Shown here piece after piece: positions 1-8,956 of a DNA stretch of 36,903 nt. Position 1 is the first letter of the stretch. Each line of letters starts with the position of its first letter. Below the pieces are notes generated by a model, which did no database searches, had not been told where the DNA came from, and saw only the letters and a list, made by a program, of their open reading frames with translations. Origin of the DNA: CAG-390 sp045636385 (GTDB lineage: Bacteria; Bacillota; Clostridia; Oscillospirales; CAG-272); NCBI GenBank assembly GCA_045636385.1, contig JAZTXK010000073.1, forward strand, positions 1 to 36,903, read 5' to 3'. Position numbers and translations under genes: made by a program.

Positions 1-830
1 AATTTAACGGGTATGCCGAGTTCGCGTTTTATTGCGAGAATTATACCGCCCTTTGCAGTACCGTCGAGTTTGGTAAGAACAAGTCCCGTAATATTCGCCG
101 CTTTGCCGAATTCTTTTGCCTGAATAAGCGCATTTTGTCCCGTTGAAGCGTCTAAAACAAGCAAGGTTTCGCGCTGAGCATTGGGAGATTCGCGGTCTAT
201 AACGCGGTTTATTTTAGCAAGTTCGTCGATGAGGTTCTTTTTATTGTGAAGTCTGCCTGCGGTGTCAACGATAAGAACATCCGCGCCGCGATTTCTCGCA
301 TAGTTAGCGGCATCGTAAACAACTGCGGCAGGATCGCTTCCCTCGGTCTGCTTGACGAGCTCAACGTCGGCTCTCCTGCACCACTCGGCAAGCTGATCGA
401 TAGCCGCCGCACGGAAGGTATCAGCCGCCGCAACAACGACCTTTTTGCCCTCCTGACGAAGTCTGTTCGAAATCTTACCGATCGAGGTGGTCTTGCCCGC
501 GCCGTTTACGCCGATAACGAGGATAACGGAGGGGGTAGTCGAGAGGTTGAGAGGCTCGCCCTCTCCGATCATATCGGAAATGATCTCGCGAATGGCAATC
601 TCGGTGTCCTCGCGCGATTTGAGGCGGTCGTCCTTAATGCGCTCGCGGAGCATCTCGATGATCTCCTCCGACGCCGCAACTCCGACGTCGGCGCAAATGA
701 GTGCTTCTTCAAGCTCCTCAAGAGCATCCTCGTCGATCTTGACGAATGCCTTGAGGACGTTGTCTATCTGCCCCATAAGGGCGTTTTTGGTCTTTCCGAG
801 ACCTGCTTTTAATTTATCAAGAAATCCCAT
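1..830 (-). CDS. ftsY: Signal recognition particle receptor FtsY (3' end cut by window)
   Basis: SRP receptor GTPase that docks ribosome-SRP complexes at the membrane for co-translational insertion. The frame from ATG at 830 is open to the window edge, giving 276 codons; about 25-30 residues of the C terminus lie outside. Visible motifs are the helical N domain (residues 1-90), P-loop GVNGAGKTT (107-115), DTFRAAA (about 137), DTAGR (189-193) and TKLDGTAKGG (253-262), all typical of SRP GTPases. The N terminus begins almost directly with the N domain, so there is no long acidic A domain of the E. coli kind. The start overlaps the smc stop by 14 nt and has an AGGAG site inside smc, so it is very likely translated from the smc transcript. 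Confidence 0.96.
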   Translation of the reverse strand, partial: MGFLDKLKAGLGKTKNALMGQIDNVLKAFVKIDEDALEELEEALICADVGVAASEEIIEMLRERIKDDRLKSREDTEIAIREIISDMIGEGEPLNLSTTPSVILVIGVNGAGKTTSIGKISNRLRQEGKKVVVAAADTFRAAAIDQLAEWCRRADVELVKQTEGSDPAAVVYDAANYARNRGADVLIVDTAGRLHNKKNLIDELAKINRVIDRESPNAQRETLLVLDASTGQNALIQAKEFGKAANITGLVLTKLDGTAKGGIILAIKRELGIPVK

Positions 831-3800
831 CAAAGAGTTCTCCTTTTTTGTTTGCTATTTCCGCCACGTCGAGCGTGAGTATCTTCGAGATACCCGACTC
901 GGGCATCGTTACGCCGTAGAGTCTGTCGGCGGCGTTCATAGTGCCTCGGCGGTGGGTGATAAGTATAAACTGTGTATCGTTAGAATAACGGTGGATATAC
1001 TGCGAGAAGCGTTCGACGTTGACCTCGTCAAGTGCTGCCTCGATCTCGTCGAGGATACAGAAGGGCGTGGGGTTGACCTGAAGGATCGCAAAGAAGAGCG
1101 CGATCGCAACAAACGCCTGCTCACCGCCCGAAAGCTGCATAAGCGACTTGATGATCTTGCCGGGAGGAGCCGCCTTGATCTCGATTCCGCTTTCAAGGAC
1201 GTTATCGGGATCGGTAAGTATAAGCTCCGCGGAACCGCCTCCAAAGAGCTCGGAGAAGGTGCGTTTGAAGTTTTCGTTGATCTGATTGAAGGAGTCAACA
1301 AAGGTCTTTTCCATCTCTGATTCAAGTCCCTTGATGATCTTTTCAAGCTCGTTCTTGGCTTTTTCAAGATCAGCCATCTGCGCGGTCTTTTCGTCATACT
1401 GCGCTTTTTCGGTCTGATACTCGTCTATGACGGAAAGGTTTACGTGACCGATATTTCGGATCTTGTTTCTATATTCCGTCTGAAGCGCGAATACTGCGGG
1501 GCGTTCCGACGCCGTAATGGCGGGATAACCGAACGCAAGTGCCTCGGCTCTCGTCAGACCGTATTCGTCCCAGAAGGTCTTGGTTTCCGCATCGAGCTTT
1601 GCGCGGATCTGCGCCAATGCGGTTTCAAGACGGAGCTTGTCCGCGATCAGCTTATCGCGGCGGGAACGGCGTTCCTCGGCGGAATTGCGGATCGTAACGA
1701 GCTTTGCCTCATATTCGAGCGCACCCTCCTCGATCTCGCTTCGGCGGACGTTGAGCTCCGTGAGCTTCTCTTCTCCCGCGCCGAGGGTCTTGATTGCCTC
1801 GTCAAGCTCGCGCTTGAGCTCAGCAACTCTCGATTTCGCTTCGCTTGCGGCAGATTCTCTCGCAACGGCGTCTGCGCGAAGTGCGCGTGCCTTTTCGCGC
1901 GACATTTCGGCGAGCGCGTTACAGCTCTCGATATCGCGGCGAAGCTCGGAGATTCGAACCGTCACCGTCATAATTTCGGAGCGGATGCGGTCTCTCTCCT
2001 TGAGTGCCGCGTGACGCTTTTCCTCGGTCTCCGATCTGAATTCTTCAAGCTCGGACACCTTATCTGTAAGCTCGCGCTCACGAGACTCGAGGCTTTCGAT
2101 TTCAGCCGCACGGCGTTCCTTTTCGCCCGCCACGTTCTCGAGGTCGGCAATGAACTTGCCGAGAAGCTCGCGGTCGGCGGCGAGGGTCTCTTTATTCTTT
2201 TCAAGTCTGGTTGCCTCAACGGCGCGCAGAGTTGAGATCATATTGTTTGCGCTCTCGTCAGCCTCGATATCGCTTTCCATCTCGGCGAGAGTGGATTCGG
2301 TGATCTCGAGCGAAGCGCGAAGCTTTTCCGCATTCTTTGTAAGAGCCTCAAGCTCTGCCGACATTCGCTTGATCTCATCGGCACGGGTAAGAACACCGCT
2401 CGAGGTTCGGAGCGAGCCTCCGGTGAATGAGCCGTCGCGGTTGATCTGCTGACCGTCGAGAGTTACAACGCGAACGCTGTAACCGAGTGCCTTCGACATT
2501 TCGGTAGCGTTTTCGAGATTATCGAAAACGATGATCCTGCCGAGCATCGAGGAAATAACGGCGGAGAACTTAGCATCCGTACCAACGAGCTCGGATGCGA
2601 TTCCGATGTAGCCCTGGAAGCTTGCGGATTGCTTCATTTCACGGGTAGGTTCACCCGAACGTCTTACCGACGTAAGCGGGAAGAAGGTAGCGCGTCCCGC
2701 GTTGTTTCTCTTGAGGTATCCGATAGCCGCGTGCGCGGTGCGCTCGTCCTCAACGACTATATTTTGCAGTGCCGCACCGAGCGCGGTCTCGATGGCGGTT
2801 ACGTATTTACTTTCAACTGTCATGAGTGAGGAAAGAGGTCCGTAGATCTTTCCGCAGTTGATTCTGCCGTCGGTGTAAGAGCGCATAACAAACTTAACGC
2901 TGTTGTTATAGCCCTCAAAATGCTCTTCCATACGGCGCAGAGCCTCGATCTTACCGCTGAGGGTGTCGATCCTGATATCCGCAGAATTAAGGTCAGAGCG
3001 GTCGCTGTCACGCTTTACGCGGAGCGATTCGGCTTCTGCCTTCTTTTCGGCAAGAAGCTCGGCATTTTCCGCAAGCTTTGCATCGTATTCCGCGATAGTG
3101 CGTTCACTTTCGCGGCACTCAGCCTCGTGCGTAGCGGCAAGTCTTTCGCGTTCCTTGACGTTCTTCCGAGCTGCTTCGTCACGCCCCTCGTCCTCCTCGT
3201 CGGAGCGGCCGAGAAGCTCGAGACGTGCGTGGATATCGGATATTTCTTCCTTCGCGGAGGAAAGCTCCTCGAAGGCTCGTCCGATTGCGCTGTCATGGCT
3301 GTCGGCGAGCTTTTCTGCATTCAAGGCGTCGCTCGTCAGCTTCGCTTCTTCGGCGGTAAGCTCTGTAATATTCGCAGAGATCGCCTTTGCCTCGGATTCC
3401 TTCGCCGCCGCTCTTGCATCCTCGTCGGACGCGGAGGTGCGGAGTCCCTCGGCTGTGGCGCGCTCTACCGAAACGCTTCCCTCGGTATGCGTGATATTGG
3501 TATTGATGACCTTGATCTTTGCGTCAAGCTCGTAATTATCTCTCGTTCTCGCGGAGATCTCCTGCGCGATCTTGACCGCCTCGGATTTATTCTGAAAAGC
3601 GAGAGATTCAAGGCGCTGTTGCTGTTCGCGGAGAGTTGCAAGGCTTTCGTCCGCCTCGCCGATCTCGCGGTCGGTGCGGCGAAGCTCGACGTTCGATTCG
3701 TTTTCCTGAACGCGGAGTCCCTCGGTATCGTAAAGCCAGAGCTGAACGTCAGCCTGACGCTTTACCTCGCTGTATTCTATAAAGCGCTTTGCCTTGACGC

Positions 3801-4437
3801 TTTCGCGCTCAAGGGTTGCGAGACGCGAGCCGAGAACGCTTACGATGTCCTGCACGCGCTCCATATTCTGCTCGGTCGCGGCAAGCTTGCGTTCCGCCTC
3901 GTTCTTTCTGTGACGGAACTTTGCGATTCCTGCGGCGTCCTCGAAGATTCCGCGGCGTTCGTCGCCCTTGCGGGAGATGATATCCGCGATTCGTCCCTGA
4001 CCGATTATGGAATAACCGTCACGTCCGATACCCGTGTTGAGGAAGAGCTCGTAAATATCACGAAGCCTTACCTTGCCCTTATTGATAAAATATTCGCTGT
4101 CGCCGTTTCGGTAATAGCGGCGGGTGACCGTGACCTCGTCGTAAGGGCAGTCGAGTCTGGCATCCGCGCCGACCTCGGTGTTATCAAAGGTGACCGATAC
4201 CTCGGCATAGCTCATAGGCTTACGGCTGTCCGAGCCGCCGAAGATGATATCCTCCATCTTCGTGCCTCGGAGACTCTTCGACGAGATCTCTCCGAGCACC
4301 CAACGCATAGCGTCCGAAATATTCGATTTACCGCTTCCGTTAGGGCCGATGATGACGGTCGCTCCGGGCTCAAAGATCAGTCGTGTCCTGTCGGGGAAGG
4401 ACTTAAAGCCGTGAAGTTCGATTTGTTTAAGATACAA
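817..4437 (-). CDS. smc: Chromosome segregation ATPase SMC
   Basis: Structural maintenance of chromosomes ATPase, the core of the bacterial Smc-ScpAB condensin that compacts and resolves sister chromosomes. At 1206 residues it has the full family length. It shows Walker A GPNGSGKSN (31-39), a first coiled coil (about 170-510), a hinge (about 525-665), a second coiled coil, the signature LSGGEQA (from about 1102) and Walker B ILDEIEAALDE (about 1127-1137). The start codon is TTG at 4437, six nt after GGAGG; the N terminus MYLKQIELHGFKSF fits the family exactly, so this unusual start is well supported. It sits between the radical SAM gene and ftsY, the usual Firmicutes smc-ftsY pair. Its kleisin partners scpA and scpB lie at 22838-24311 on the opposite strand. 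Confidence 0.98.
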   Translation of the reverse strand: MYLKQIELHGFKSFPDRTRLIFEPGATVIIGPNGSGKSNISDAMRWVLGEISSKSLRGTKMEDIIFGGSDSRKPMSYAEVSVTFDNTEVGADARLDCPYDEVTVTRRYYRNGDSEYFINKGKVRLRDIYELFLNTGIGRDGYSIIGQGRIADIISRKGDERRGIFEDAAGIAKFRHRKNEAERKLAATEQNMERVQDIVSVLGSRLATLERESVKAKRFIEYSEVKRQADVQLWLYDTEGLRVQENESNVELRRTDREIGEADESLATLREQQQRLESLAFQNKSEAVKIAQEISARTRDNYELDAKIKVINTNITHTEGSVSVERATAEGLRTSASDEDARAAAKESEAKAISANITELTAEEAKLTSDALNAEKLADSHDSAIGRAFEELSSAKEEISDIHARLELLGRSDEEDEGRDEAARKNVKERERLAATHEAECRESERTIAEYDAKLAENAELLAEKKAEAESLRVKRDSDRSDLNSADIRIDTLSGKIEALRRMEEHFEGYNNSVKFVMRSYTDGRINCGKIYGPLSSLMTVESKYVTAIETALGAALQNIVVEDERTAHAAIGYLKRNNAGRATFFPLTSVRRSGEPTREMKQSASFQGYIGIASELVGTDAKFSAVISSMLGRIIVFDNLENATEMSKALGYSVRVVTLDGQQINRDGSFTGGSLRTSSGVLTRADEIKRMSAELEALTKNAEKLRASLEITESTLAEMESDIEADESANNMISTLRAVEATRLEKNKETLAADRELLGKFIADLENVAGEKERRAAEIESLESRERELTDKVSELEEFRSETEEKRHAALKERDRIRSEIMTVTVRISELRRDIESCNALAEMSREKARALRADAVARESAASEAKSRVAELKRELDEAIKTLGAGEEKLTELNVRRSEIEEGALEYEAKLVTIRNSAEERRSRRDKLIADKLRLETALAQIRAKLDAETKTFWDEYGLTRAEALAFGYPAITASERPAVFALQTEYRNKIRNIGHVNLSVIDEYQTEKAQYDEKTAQMADLEKAKNELEKIIKGLESEMEKTFVDSFNQINENFKRTFSELFGGGSAELILTDPDNVLESGIEIKAAPPGKIIKSLMQLSGGEQAFVAIALFFAILQVNPTPFCILDEIEAALDEVNVERFSQYIHRYSNDTQFILITHRRGTMNAADRLYGVTMPESGISKILTLDVAEIANKKGELFDGIS

Positions 4438-4466
4438 TTTATACCTCCGCGATCAAAGCGATCGCA

Positions 4467-5501
4467 TTATTTTAAATCTATTATTATATTATAACCTATA
4501 ATAGAAGAATTTTCAAGAATTTTTATGCGATTTATTGCAAGATTTTTGCAATATTTTTCATTAAGACGCAAAACATTGCGTTTTTTCTGTCCAACCGCGC
4601 GTGAAGTTGCCCCACGGGGAACGTAAACGGTCATCGTTTTACCCTTCGAATCGGTATTTGATAACGCTTCGTCCGCCTTCTCGCAGATGCGTCTGTAAGT
4701 AAGCTCGCCCATCGCAAGCTCGCCGAGCGCAGGGTGGTTCGCACCGCCGACAACGCCTTCGGGCGATGAAAGATTCTCTCCCGAGCAGAGTCCGACTCGG
4801 ATAACGGGAACGCCGGCGCGGTCAAAAATATCAAGCACCGAAGCAGTTCTCTCGATCGCATCCTCTATCGAAAGCGGTTCATATCTGCCGTCCCGCGACA
4901 TTTCTGCAAGCTCGGTATCGGCAAAAACGACGGTTGGGTAGACTCTTGCGCCGTCCGCGCCGAGAGAACATATAGACCTTGCGGTTTCGATCTCGTCCTC
5001 GGGAGTTGACGAAGGCAGACCTATCATCATCTGTCCGATCAAGTTAAATCCGTATTCCTTGACAAGCCCGCAAGCCGCGCGAGTTTTCTCGGAGGTATGC
5101 CCGCGTTTTGATGCGGCAAGAACGGTATCGGACATACTCTGGATGCCGAGCTCGACAGTCCTTACGTGATGTTCCGATAGAATTTTCAATACCTCGCGGT
5201 CGATGTAATCGGGACGCGTCGAGCATCTTACCGAGCTCACTCTGCCGTCGTTCACGAATTTATCCGATATCGCGAGAAGCCTTAACATCAGATCCCGGTC
5301 GATGCCGGTAAACGAGCCGCCGAAAAAGGCGATTTCGACTTCATCGTCGGGAGAAAGCGTCGAAAGTGCCGTTTCAATCTCTTTTTCCACGCCCGATTCG
5401 TCGAAGGAAATACATCCCGAAATCTTGCGCTGATCGCAGAAAACACAGTTGTTCGGACAACCGAGATGCGGTATAAACACGGGAATATTAACGTGTCGCA
5501 C
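4467..5501 (-). CDS. Radical SAM protein, Elp3/HemN-like class
   Basis: A radical S-adenosylmethionine enzyme of 344 residues. The cluster-binding motif is C15-x3-C19-x2-C22 near the N terminus, followed by the FFGGSFTGI strand and the SVRCSTRPDYI / VELGIQSMSD segments shared with the Elp3-like radical SAM core. The acetyltransferase domain of true Elp3 is absent. Proteins of this type are often found beside rnc and smc in Clostridia, but their substrate is not known to me. The start is GTG at 5501 with AAGGAG eight nt upstream. The 29-nt gap to smc suggests co-transcription. The last 35 residues are A/T-rich and basic-hydrophobic compared with the core, so the extreme C terminus is poorly constrained. 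Confidence 0.85.
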   Translation of the reverse strand: MRHVNIPVFIPHLGCPNNCVFCDQRKISGCISFDESGVEKEIETALSTLSPDDEVEIAFFGGSFTGIDRDLMLRLLAISDKFVNDGRVSSVRCSTRPDYIDREVLKILSEHHVRTVELGIQSMSDTVLAASKRGHTSEKTRAACGLVKEYGFNLIGQMMIGLPSSTPEDEIETARSICSLGADGARVYPTVVFADTELAEMSRDGRYEPLSIEDAIERTASVLDIFDRAGVPVIRVGLCSGENLSSPEGVVGGANHPALGELAMGELTYRRICEKADEALSNTDSKGKTMTVYVPRGATSRAVGQKKRNVLRLNEKYCKNLAINRIKILENSSIIGYNIIIDLK

Positions 5502-5521
5502 TTATCTTTCTCCTTTCCGAT

Positions 5522-5771
5522 AAAACACTTTTGCTATTTAAAAATCAGCCAAATACATTAAAATCCGTTTTTTCGGCGGCTCCGCCGACGAAAAAACACC
5601 GCCTCGACGAGCAGGGCGAGTCCGCGCGCCGAGGGGAGCCGCCAAAATCCTTGATTTTGGTGGCGGCGATAAGCGCGCGATCCCCGCCGCACGGTTATCA
5701 ATTGTAAAACGCAGTTTTACAATTGGTTAGAAAAAACACTTTTGCAGGGTGAACCGAAAAATCCACCCTGC
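5522..5771. repeat. Palindrome-rich intergenic element flanked by 13-bp direct repeats
   Basis: This gap between rnc and the radical SAM gene holds four successive hairpins. H1 at 5567-5597 has a T6/A6 outer and a CGGCGG/CCGCCG inner stem. H2 at 5638-5667 has a GCCGCC/GGCGGC stem with an AAAATC/GATTTT inner part. H3 at 5699-5725 has a perfect 12-bp stem with a 3-nt loop. H4 at 5744-5771 has a GCAGGGTG/CACCCTGC stem. The sequence AAAACACTTTTGC occurs exactly at 5522-5534 and again at 5733-5745. The middle (5598-5637) is very GC-rich, unlike the AT-rich gaps elsewhere in the window. It resembles a non-coding palindromic repeat (REP- or MITE-like), but no second copy lies in this window, so family membership is an inference. 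Confidence 0.6.
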
Positions 5772-5781
5772 GAATATAAAA

Positions 5782-6501
5782 TTATAATTCTCCGAAGAGA
5801 ATGAGTGCCTGCTTTGCGGCAGCTTGTTCTGCCGCGCGCTTGGTTGCACCCTCTCCGGTTCCGATTATGTTGGAGTTCAGACGGGCTTCGACCGTAAAGA
5901 CTTTTGCGTGGTCGGGGCCTCTTTCGCCGACGGTTACGTACTCGAGAAGCTCACCCTCCGAGCGCTGAATGAACTGCTGGAGAAGTGTCTTGTAGTCCGC
6001 GCCGTGCCATTCTGCAAGAAGAACCTCGAGACGAGCCTCAACGAGGGGCATCAGGTATTTTCTGATCGAATCCTTTGCCTCGTTATTCGCGCCCGCATCA
6101 AGATAAACTGCGGCAAGCAGAGCCTCGAATGCATCGGCAAGGATAGACTTTCTCTCGCGTCCGCCACCTCTCTCCTCTCCCTTTCCGAGAAGAAGAACAG
6201 CACCGAGACCGATCTTGCCCGCGTATTCGGCAAGAGCCTTCTCGCAAACGAGCTCGGCTCTCATACGGGTAAGGTCTCCCTCAGGGTGATCGAAGAATCT
6301 GCGGAAAAGGTATTCCGCCGTTATTGATGACAGTACAGCATCGCCGAGGAATTCAAGGCGTTCGTTGCACTTATGTTTTTTGATCCCGCCGTGCTCGTTG
6401 GCGTAGGAGGAATGCGTAAGTGCTTCCTCAAGCAGAGATCGGTCGTTAAAATTATAGCCGATCTTTGCCTCAAGCGCGGCTGTATTTACCGTATCGAACA
6501 C
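5782..6501 (-). CDS. rnc: Ribonuclease III
   Basis: Double-strand-specific endoribonuclease that processes rRNA precursors and structured mRNAs. At 239 residues it has the normal length. The RNase III signature NERLEFLGDAVLSS places catalytic E50 and D54, and DAFEALLAAVYLDAG supplies D123 and E126; the 69-residue spacing matches the E. coli D45/D114 pair. The C-terminal double-stranded RNA-binding domain runs from about residue 165 to the end, with the ATKRAAEQAAAKQAL helix. The start is GTG at 6501, the only usable codon before an in-frame stop at 6514-6516; its ribosome-binding site is weak, and translation may be coupled to plsX, whose stop lies 21 nt upstream. Confidence 0.96.
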   Translation of the reverse strand: MFDTVNTAALEAKIGYNFNDRSLLEEALTHSSYANEHGGIKKHKCNERLEFLGDAVLSSITAEYLFRRFFDHPEGDLTRMRAELVCEKALAEYAGKIGLGAVLLLGKGEERGGGRERKSILADAFEALLAAVYLDAGANNEAKDSIRKYLMPLVEARLEVLLAEWHGADYKTLLQQFIQRSEGELLEYVTVGERGPDHAKVFTVEARLNSNIIGTGEGATKRAAEQAAAKQALILFGEL

Positions 6502-6522
6502 GATACCATATTCTCACTTTCG

Positions 6523-7569
6523 TTAATTTTCACTTTTGACCGCGACAGCTTCGGTTTCTTCCTTGGGTGCTGCCGCGGGAGTAAAGAGCTTTGTTTCGCG
6601 GGCGATATTGTATATTACACCCGAATCGGCGTATGCGATTGCCTGTCTGATCGCGTTTTTGACCGCCTTGGCATTTGACGAGCCGTGTGCTTTGATTACC
6701 GGCTTCGAGATACCGAGAATCGGAGCTCCGCCGTATTCATTAGGATCAAAGCGAGCCTTGACGTCGCCTATCTTTTTCTTGATAAGCAAGCCCGAGAGCT
6801 TAGCCATTATATCGGCATAGAAGATATCCTTCATCGTGCGGAGCATCATCTTACCCATACCTTCGATCGATTTGAGCAGAATATTGCCCGTAAATCCGTC
6901 TGTGACGAGGACGTCGCAGGCATCCTTCGGAACCATATTCGCCTCGATATTTCCGACGAAATTGAGCGAGGGCGAATCCGAAAGGAGCTTATAGGTTTCG
7001 ATATGAAGCTCTGTACCCTTTGATTCCTCGGTACCGTTGTTAAGCAGACCGATACGGGGCGCGGAAAGGCCGTAGATCTTATGCATATAAATGCTGCCCA
7101 TAATGGCGAACTGCTCAAGATAAGCGGGAGTTACCGTGATATTCGCGCCCGAATCGAGCAAAAGCACGGGGGGCGTCATGGGCAGGATGCTCGCGATCGC
7201 GGGGCGCTTGATGCCCTTGATCTTACGGACTATCAGAGTAGCACCCGTGAAAAGCGCACCGGTATTACCCGTGCTGACGAGGGCGTCGCCGCGTCCTTCC
7301 GCAAGCATAGTGAGCGCGACGTTCATACTCGAATCCTTCTTTGCCTTCATAACTGCAAGAGGCGGATCGGTCATTTCAACCGTCACGGGAGCGTCAACTA
7401 TATCAAAACGGCGCAGATCCATTCCTTCGGTATCGGCAATACGGAGTATCTCCGCCTTGTCACCGACGAGTATGAAATTAGCATTATATTCGAGCGAAGC
7501 GGCATAAGCCCCCTTGACCACTTCAAGAGGAGCCTTGTCACCGCCCATACAGTCAACAATTACTATCAT
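6523..7569 (-). CDS. plsX: Phosphate acyltransferase PlsX
   Basis: Acyl-ACP:phosphate acyltransferase that makes acyl-phosphate for the PlsY step of phosphatidic acid synthesis; peripheral membrane enzyme. It is 348 residues long. Recognisable family segments are the N-terminal IVDCMGGDKAP, the MKAKKDSSMNVAL segment, STGNTGALF, DSGANI and NNGTEESKGTE, all conserved in PlsX. Its ATG overlaps the trmFO stop by 4 nt (ATGA), so the two are translationally coupled. In many Firmicutes plsX is followed by fab genes and acpP before rnc; here rnc follows directly after 21 nt. The last 20 or so residues are Ala/Glu-rich and beyond the normal fold. Confidence 0.96.
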   Translation of the reverse strand: MIVIVDCMGGDKAPLEVVKGAYAASLEYNANFILVGDKAEILRIADTEGMDLRRFDIVDAPVTVEMTDPPLAVMKAKKDSSMNVALTMLAEGRGDALVSTGNTGALFTGATLIVRKIKGIKRPAIASILPMTPPVLLLDSGANITVTPAYLEQFAIMGSIYMHKIYGLSAPRIGLLNNGTEESKGTELHIETYKLLSDSPSLNFVGNIEANMVPKDACDVLVTDGFTGNILLKSIEGMGKMMLRTMKDIFYADIMAKLSGLLIKKKIGDVKARFDPNEYGGAPILGISKPVIKAHGSSNAKAVKNAIRQAIAYADSGVIYNIARETKLFTPAAAPKEETEAVAVKSEN

Positions 7570-8924
7570 TTCTCTTCTCCGTCGGGTTTCTGCCCGAAGT
7601 TCTTTATCGCGGCGAGAGCTCTCTCCGCATAAACGGTATATCTCGCTACCTTACCGCCCTTGACCTTGTAGCCGAGAGGCGCGATAATACCGAAGTTTGC
7701 ATTCATAGGTGTAAAGCTTCCCGTTCCTCCGCGCGAAACGTACGCCGCCATTGCGCCGATCATTGTTTCCTCGGGGAATACGACCTTGTCTTCTCCGAGC
7801 GCAAGACGCGCGGCGTTGAGTCCGGCAACAAGTCCCGAACCCGCAGATTCGATATATCCCTCAACGCCCGTCATCTGTCCCGCAAAGAACACTCCGGGGC
7901 GGGAGAGGAGCGAATAATCTGCTCCGAGCAGACCGGGGGAATTGAGGTAGGTATTTCTGTGCATTATACCGTAGCGCAGGAACTCGGCATTTTCAAGTCC
8001 GGGGATCATTGAAAATACGCGCTTCTGCTCGGGGAATGCAAGGTGAGTCTGAAATCCTACAAGGTTATACATACTTCCATGCTCATCCTCGCGGCGAAGC
8101 TGAACAACGGCGTGATAGCATTTAACCTCAGGGTGGCGGGGATCATTGAGTCCAACGGGCTTTAGCGGACCGAAGAGAAGGGTGTCTCTTCCCCTCTTTG
8201 CCATAACCTCGACGGGCATACATCCCTCGAAGACCTTAAGCTCCTTTTGAGCCTCCTTATCGAAATCGTGAAGCTCCGCCTCGCGTGCCGTTACGAGAGC
8301 ATCGTAAAAGGCATCGTACTGCTCCTTGGTCATAGGACAGTTGAGGTAATCGGCGTCGCCCTTATCGTATCTCGACGCAAAGAAGGCAATATCGGTATTG
8401 ATGCTTTCCGCATCGACGATGGGTGCGGCGGCATCGAAGAAATGCAGACCGGGGCAACCGAGCTCGGTTCTGATATATTCAGCCATAGCGTCGCTTGTCA
8501 GAGGACCGGTCGCGATAACGGTGATCTCTCCCTCGGGGATGGAGGTCACTTCTTCTTCGATAACCTCGATATTGGGATTTGTACGTATTTTTTCGGTAAT
8601 GTATTCGGAAAATTTGACTCTGTCAACGGCGAGAGCCGAGCCCGCGGGAACGCGGGTAGCATCAGCCGCTTCGAGTATAAGAGAGGAAAGGTGTCTCATT
8701 TCCTCCTTGAGAAGTCCTACTGCGTTGGTAACGCTGTCCGAACGAAGCGAGTTCGAGCAAACGAGCTCGGCAAAGCCCTCGCTTTTGTGAGCGGGGGACA
8801 TTTTCTTCGGCTTCATTTCGTAAAGTCTTACCTTCACGCCGAGGCGCGCGGCTTGCCAAGCCGCTTCACAGCCGGCAAGACCTGCACCGAGGACGTTTAT
8901 AATCTTTGGCATTTCGCCTGTCAT
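7566..8924 (-). CDS. trmFO: tRNA (uracil-54-C5)-methyltransferase TrmFO
   Basis: Folate- and FAD-dependent enzyme that makes ribothymidine at position 54 in the tRNA T-loop of most Firmicutes. It has 452 residues. The Rossmann dinucleotide motif GAGLAGCEAAW lies at about 13-23, followed by YEMKP and the highly diagnostic AELVCSNSLRSD. Later segments such as FAGQMTGVEGYIESAGSGLVAG bind FAD. Two close in-frame ATGs exist (8924 and 8912); the first has AAGGA about 11 nt upstream and is used here. The gene lies 32 nt after topA, the same topA-trmFO order as in Bacillus, and overlaps plsX by 4 nt. Confidence 0.97.
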   Translation of the reverse strand: MTGEMPKIINVLGAGLAGCEAAWQAARLGVKVRLYEMKPKKMSPAHKSEGFAELVCSNSLRSDSVTNAVGLLKEEMRHLSSLILEAADATRVPAGSALAVDRVKFSEYITEKIRTNPNIEVIEEEVTSIPEGEITVIATGPLTSDAMAEYIRTELGCPGLHFFDAAAPIVDAESINTDIAFFASRYDKGDADYLNCPMTKEQYDAFYDALVTAREAELHDFDKEAQKELKVFEGCMPVEVMAKRGRDTLLFGPLKPVGLNDPRHPEVKCYHAVVQLRREDEHGSMYNLVGFQTHLAFPEQKRVFSMIPGLENAEFLRYGIMHRNTYLNSPGLLGADYSLLSRPGVFFAGQMTGVEGYIESAGSGLVAGLNAARLALGEDKVVFPEETMIGAMAAYVSRGGTGSFTPMNANFGIIAPLGYKVKGGKVARYTVYAERALAAIKNFGQKPDGEEK

Positions 8925-8956
8925 ATCAGTTAAATTCCTTTTTCGTTTTTACCCGA

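Noticed and set aside
2920..4494. A 524-codon plus-strand frame opposite smc.
   Set aside because: Antisense shadow of smc. The composition is Leu/Arg/Cys-rich without domain pattern, and it runs through the smc start region.
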